A stretch of 64,000 bases of DNA from Hirschia sp964342355 (lineage in GTDB: Bacteria > Pseudomonadota > Alphaproteobacteria > Caulobacterales > Hyphomonadaceae): assembly GCA_964342355.1 (NCBI GenBank), contig CAYFFG010000007.1, forward strand, positions 1 through 64,000. Reading direction: 5' to 3'. Made by a program: the position numbers and the translations under genes. Positions 61,749 through 64,000 of this stretch are shown one piece after another; the stretch's first letter is position 1; each line of letters begins with the position of its first letter. The notes beneath the pieces are model-generated. The model ran no database searches, had not been told where the DNA came from, and worked only from the letters and a program-made list of their open reading frames with translations.

Positions 61749-62204
61749 CTATAGCCAGGCGAAGCTGTCGCCGCTTTGTTTGACAACGATTGTGTCCTTG
61801 AGGCGGTCAACGAAGCAAGAATTAAGCATTTCGTCTTTGGCGAAGACAGCGGCAATGTCGTGATCAATTGGATGCGCGCCGAAATTATCGGGCACCCATC
61901 CAGTCAAAAGAACCACGGGACCGTCATATGCGTCTTTAAACAAGGGGAGTGAATCCCGGTATGATTCATATGGCGGGATAACGCTGTCGAATATTAGAAG
62001 GTCAAAATCTTCAGCAGCGCATTTTTCAAGAGCGTCTTCGATCGTGATCGCACAATCAATCTCCATCGACTCCAGACTAGAGCGCTTAAGTGAAGCGGAC
62101 AGCAATGTCAGCACGCTCGGGCTGTCGTCTACAAGCAAAGCTTTGCATGGCGGAATTGAACCCGCATTCGCACATTTCGCGCTTTTTGATTTTGATACTT
62201 TCAT
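61749..62204 (-). CDS. Stand-alone response-regulator receiver
   Basis: A 151-residue protein with one receiver domain: LLVDDSPSVLTLL (acid pocket), LLIFDSVIPP (phospho-acceptor Asp), VVLLTGW (Thr) and VFAKDE (Lys). No output domain follows. Single receivers act as phosphate relays or bind partner proteins. ATG 62204 follows a GGGGG motif; a TTG two codons upstream is less likely. No histidine kinase is seen nearby. Confidence 0.88.
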   Translation of the reverse strand: MKVSKSKSAKCANAGSIPPCKALLVDDSPSVLTLLSASLKRSSLESMEIDCAITIEDALEKCAAEDFDLLIFDSVIPPYESYRDSLPLFKDAYDGPVVLLTGWVPDNFGAHPIDHDIAAVFAKDEMLNSCFVDRLKDTIVVKQSGDSFAWL

Positions 62205-62862
62205 GATCAAGCCCCCAACAGCTAGAGGTAACGGTTGCGCAACTATAGGCTGCAGCGGTTAACGAAGGGTGCACGCGCGTTAACGGTTCGTGCGGTTTTG
62301 GCTCGTTGAGTTTTTACGGTGAGTGTTAACAGATCAACAAATTGCATCAATTTTTTGTGTGCAATGTGTGGAAAGCAGTCGTTCGGGTGGTGTGGTCACT
62401 GTTGTGGTAACCTGCAAACGACATATTCGAAAGTTGAAAAGCTGCCCCGGTTACGCTCTTAACCCTGACTAGAAATTTAGTGCGAGCCAGCTAAATACTC
62501 CCAACATTTTGCGCGTCGAGGCTGCACGCGGTCTTCGCGCCGTTGCTGTCCAAATACCTAACACTGACAAATATTTGGCGATGGCAGGCAGGGGCGTAAT
62601 GTCATCTGTTCATTTCACGCATTAAAACAACCAGGAATAGTCGCCTGTCGCTCCGGTTTACGTAGCGTCAGTTATCGCAATTGCGGCAAACCTTCCCCTG
62701 GGGAAAGGGTGCGTATCCAAAAAGCAGTTAAAAACATGGCTTTACAGTCTGATATTTACTCGATACTTTAATTCAACGTGTGTTGAAAAAAAAGATAGCA
62801 CGGCACACGGCAAGATTGAAACAAGGTGAGTGAGTCGTCTCGTTTGCCTGGGAGGGAAAATT
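62205..62862. other. Long gap before the TonB receptor
   Basis: About 660 bp without a gene that I can support. It holds a 7-bp dyad, CCAAATA (62550-62556) and TATTTGG (62572-62578), and a short palindrome CCCCTGGGG near 62696. It should contain the promoter and operator of the receptor gene, but I cannot name a regulator. Confidence 0.4.
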
Positions 62863-64000
62863 ATGAAGTTTAATTCCAATTGCCTTGCGGCGATCCTGTG
62901 CGCGAGCGCCAGTGTCATCCCGTTCAATGCCTATGCTCAGGAAACTGAAGCGAGCGTGGACGAACCGCGTAAATTTGACGCCATCGTTGTGACAGCGCAG
63001 CGCAGAGAGCAAAACCTTCAGGATGTGCCATTGTCAGTGACGGCTGTGTCCGGGGATGTGCTGGAAGAGATCGGTGTCACTGATCTGACGGAAATTTCTA
63101 AGCTATCGCCAAACGTTACGCTGGAAGTTTCGCGGGGTACGAACACGACTTTGACAGCGTTTATCCGCGGTGTCGGTCAGCAGGACCCAGTGGCTGGTTT
63201 TGAAAGCGGCGTCGGGATTTATCTGGATGATGTTTATCTAAACCGTCCGCAAGGTGCGGTGCTGGATGTGTTCGATGTTGAGCGCATTGAGGTTCTGCGC
63301 GGTCCGCAGGGAACGCTTTATGGCCGCAACACGATTGGTGGCGCCGTCAAATACGTGACAAAACCACTCGCAGATGTGCCGACGGTTACAGCCAAAGGTG
63401 CAATTGGTTCATTCAACCAACGCGAGGCAATCGTCACTGGTTCAGTGCCCGTCAGCGAAAACTTCCGTCTTGGAGCAGGTGTCGCTCGCTTGTTACGTGA
63501 CGGATATGGCTCAAACCTCAATAACGGTCAGGATAATTACGACAAAGACGTCTTGTCCGCGCGGGTTTCGGCTGAATTGAATGCGACGCCAAATCTGCTG
63601 TTTAAGCTGTCTGCTGACTACACCGAAGACAAATCCAACGCGCGTCAGGGGCACCGCCTCATTCCGGGCCAGCTCTCAGGCGCGCCGGTTCTGGGGGATG
63701 TGTTTGACACACGCGCAGGTCTGAACGTTGTTGAGCAAAACGTTGAGGCGTTCGGCGGGTCTTTTGTGACTGAGTGGACTGTAAACGACAGCATCACGAT
63801 CAAAAACATTCTTGCTTATCGCGAAGATGAATCGACATCTCCGATCGACTTTGACAGCTTGCCGTCTGGCGACCTGGATGTGCCTGCGATTTACGAGAAT
63901 GATCAGCTCTCTAACGAGCTGCAGCTTTTGTACTCGGGCGACCGCCTGAACGGGATTGTCGGTGTTTATTACCTCGATGCGAACGCTTCGACCGTATTTG
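62863..64000 (+). CDS. TonB-dependent outer-membrane receptor (N-terminal part)
   Basis: The frame starts at ATG 62863 with GGGAGGG upstream and is open to the right edge, giving about 379 residues. It has a signal peptide (cleaved after AYA near residue 25), then a TonB-box-like start, KFDAIVVTAQRREQNLQDVP, and the plug domain (about 50-165; LSPNVTLEV, FIRGVGQQDP, VERIEVLRGPQGTLYGRNTIGGAV). The barrel begins after that. The style (AIVVTAQRREQ) is common in Caulobacterales and Sphingomonadales receptors. The substrate cannot be told from this part. Confidence 0.93.
   Translation, partial: MKFNSNCLAAILCASASVIPFNAYAQETEASVDEPRKFDAIVVTAQRREQNLQDVPLSVTAVSGDVLEEIGVTDLTEISKLSPNVTLEVSRGTNTTLTAFIRGVGQQDPVAGFESGVGIYLDDVYLNRPQGAVLDVFDVERIEVLRGPQGTLYGRNTIGGAVKYVTKPLADVPTVTAKGAIGSFNQREAIVTGSVPVSENFRLGAGVARLLRDGYGSNLNNGQDNYDKDVLSARVSAELNATPNLLFKLSADYTEDKSNARQGHRLIPGQLSGAPVLGDVFDTRAGLNVVEQNVEAFGGSFVTEWTVNDSITIKNILAYREDESTSPIDFDSLPSGDLDVPAIYENDQLSNELQLLYSGDRLNGIVGVYYLDANASTVF

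Noticed and set aside
1..64000. tRNA, rRNA or CRISPR arrays
   Set aside because: I found no cloverleaf ends, rRNA stretches or regularly spaced repeats on either strand by reading; a covariance search was not possible.

Overview
The window looks like an alphaproteobacterial chromosome, most like the Hyphomonadaceae/Maricaulales-Caulobacterales group. The pointers are the type of genes present: a TonB-dependent receptor, an ECF41 sigma factor, paired HME-RND metal pumps, DUF547, pirin and DODA proteins. This placement is an inference from protein style, not from a marker gene. I recognise no rRNA, tRNA or CRISPR array. Both window edges cut genes: a P-loop ATPase at 1-200 (minus) and a TonB receptor from 62863 (plus).

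Region 1 (0.2-7.7 kb) is a mobilisation module. It holds a P4-type tyrosine integrase with repeated CTGACGGTA motifs upstream, a DUF3800 protein coupled to it, an AlpA-like regulator, a VirD2-type relaxase with DUF3363, a VirD4/TraG coupling protein and a small ribbon-helix-helix protein. No mating-pair genes follow, so the element would need a helper to conjugate.

Region 2 (7.8-29.2 kb) is metal-resistance cargo in two blocks. Block A is a minus-strand operon: a BlaI-type repressor, an M56 BlaR1-like membrane protease, TolC-type outer-membrane factor, adaptor, HME-RND pump and a His-rich lipoprotein. The protease has a Cys/His-rich extracytoplasmic loop in place of a beta-lactam sensor, so it could be a membrane metal sensor. 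Two clean dyads lie upstream. Block B is copper/silver resistance: CsoR, a CusCBA set with a CusF-like lipoprotein, divergent copC-copD, and a P1B ATPase with a small DUF5676 protein. Three matching GGGGTAT-type dyads mark a local CsoR regulon. The rightmost dyad abuts a CPBP protease gene cut off just before its active site, which looks like an insertion junction.

Region 3 (30-42 kb) is a stress or detoxification cluster: alpha/beta hydrolase, AraC regulator, NmrA-like protein, DUF1772, HExxH protein, serine hydrolase, DoxX, SnoaL-like protein, DODA-type dioxygenase, LysR regulator, a second truncated AraC, pirin and isochorismatase-like hydrolase. Four related sequence blocks sit about 56-65 bp upstream of four of its start codons and look like AraC operators.

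Region 4 (42-46 kb) is a minus-strand set of four exported or propeller-type proteins that I cannot assign. A hairpin-rich gap follows. Region 5 (46.8-62.2 kb) has lower G+C by eye and carries envelope/polysaccharide genes (acyltransferases, glycosyltransferases, a GH16 enzyme), an ECF41 sigma factor with an AhpD-like target and matching promoters, and several single enzymes. Region 6 is the start of a TonB-dependent receptor.

Four conserved genes (cusC, the hydrolase, the NmrA-like gene and the aldo/keto reductase) each carry one frameshift. They may be decaying genes or assembly errors; the sequence alone cannot decide.
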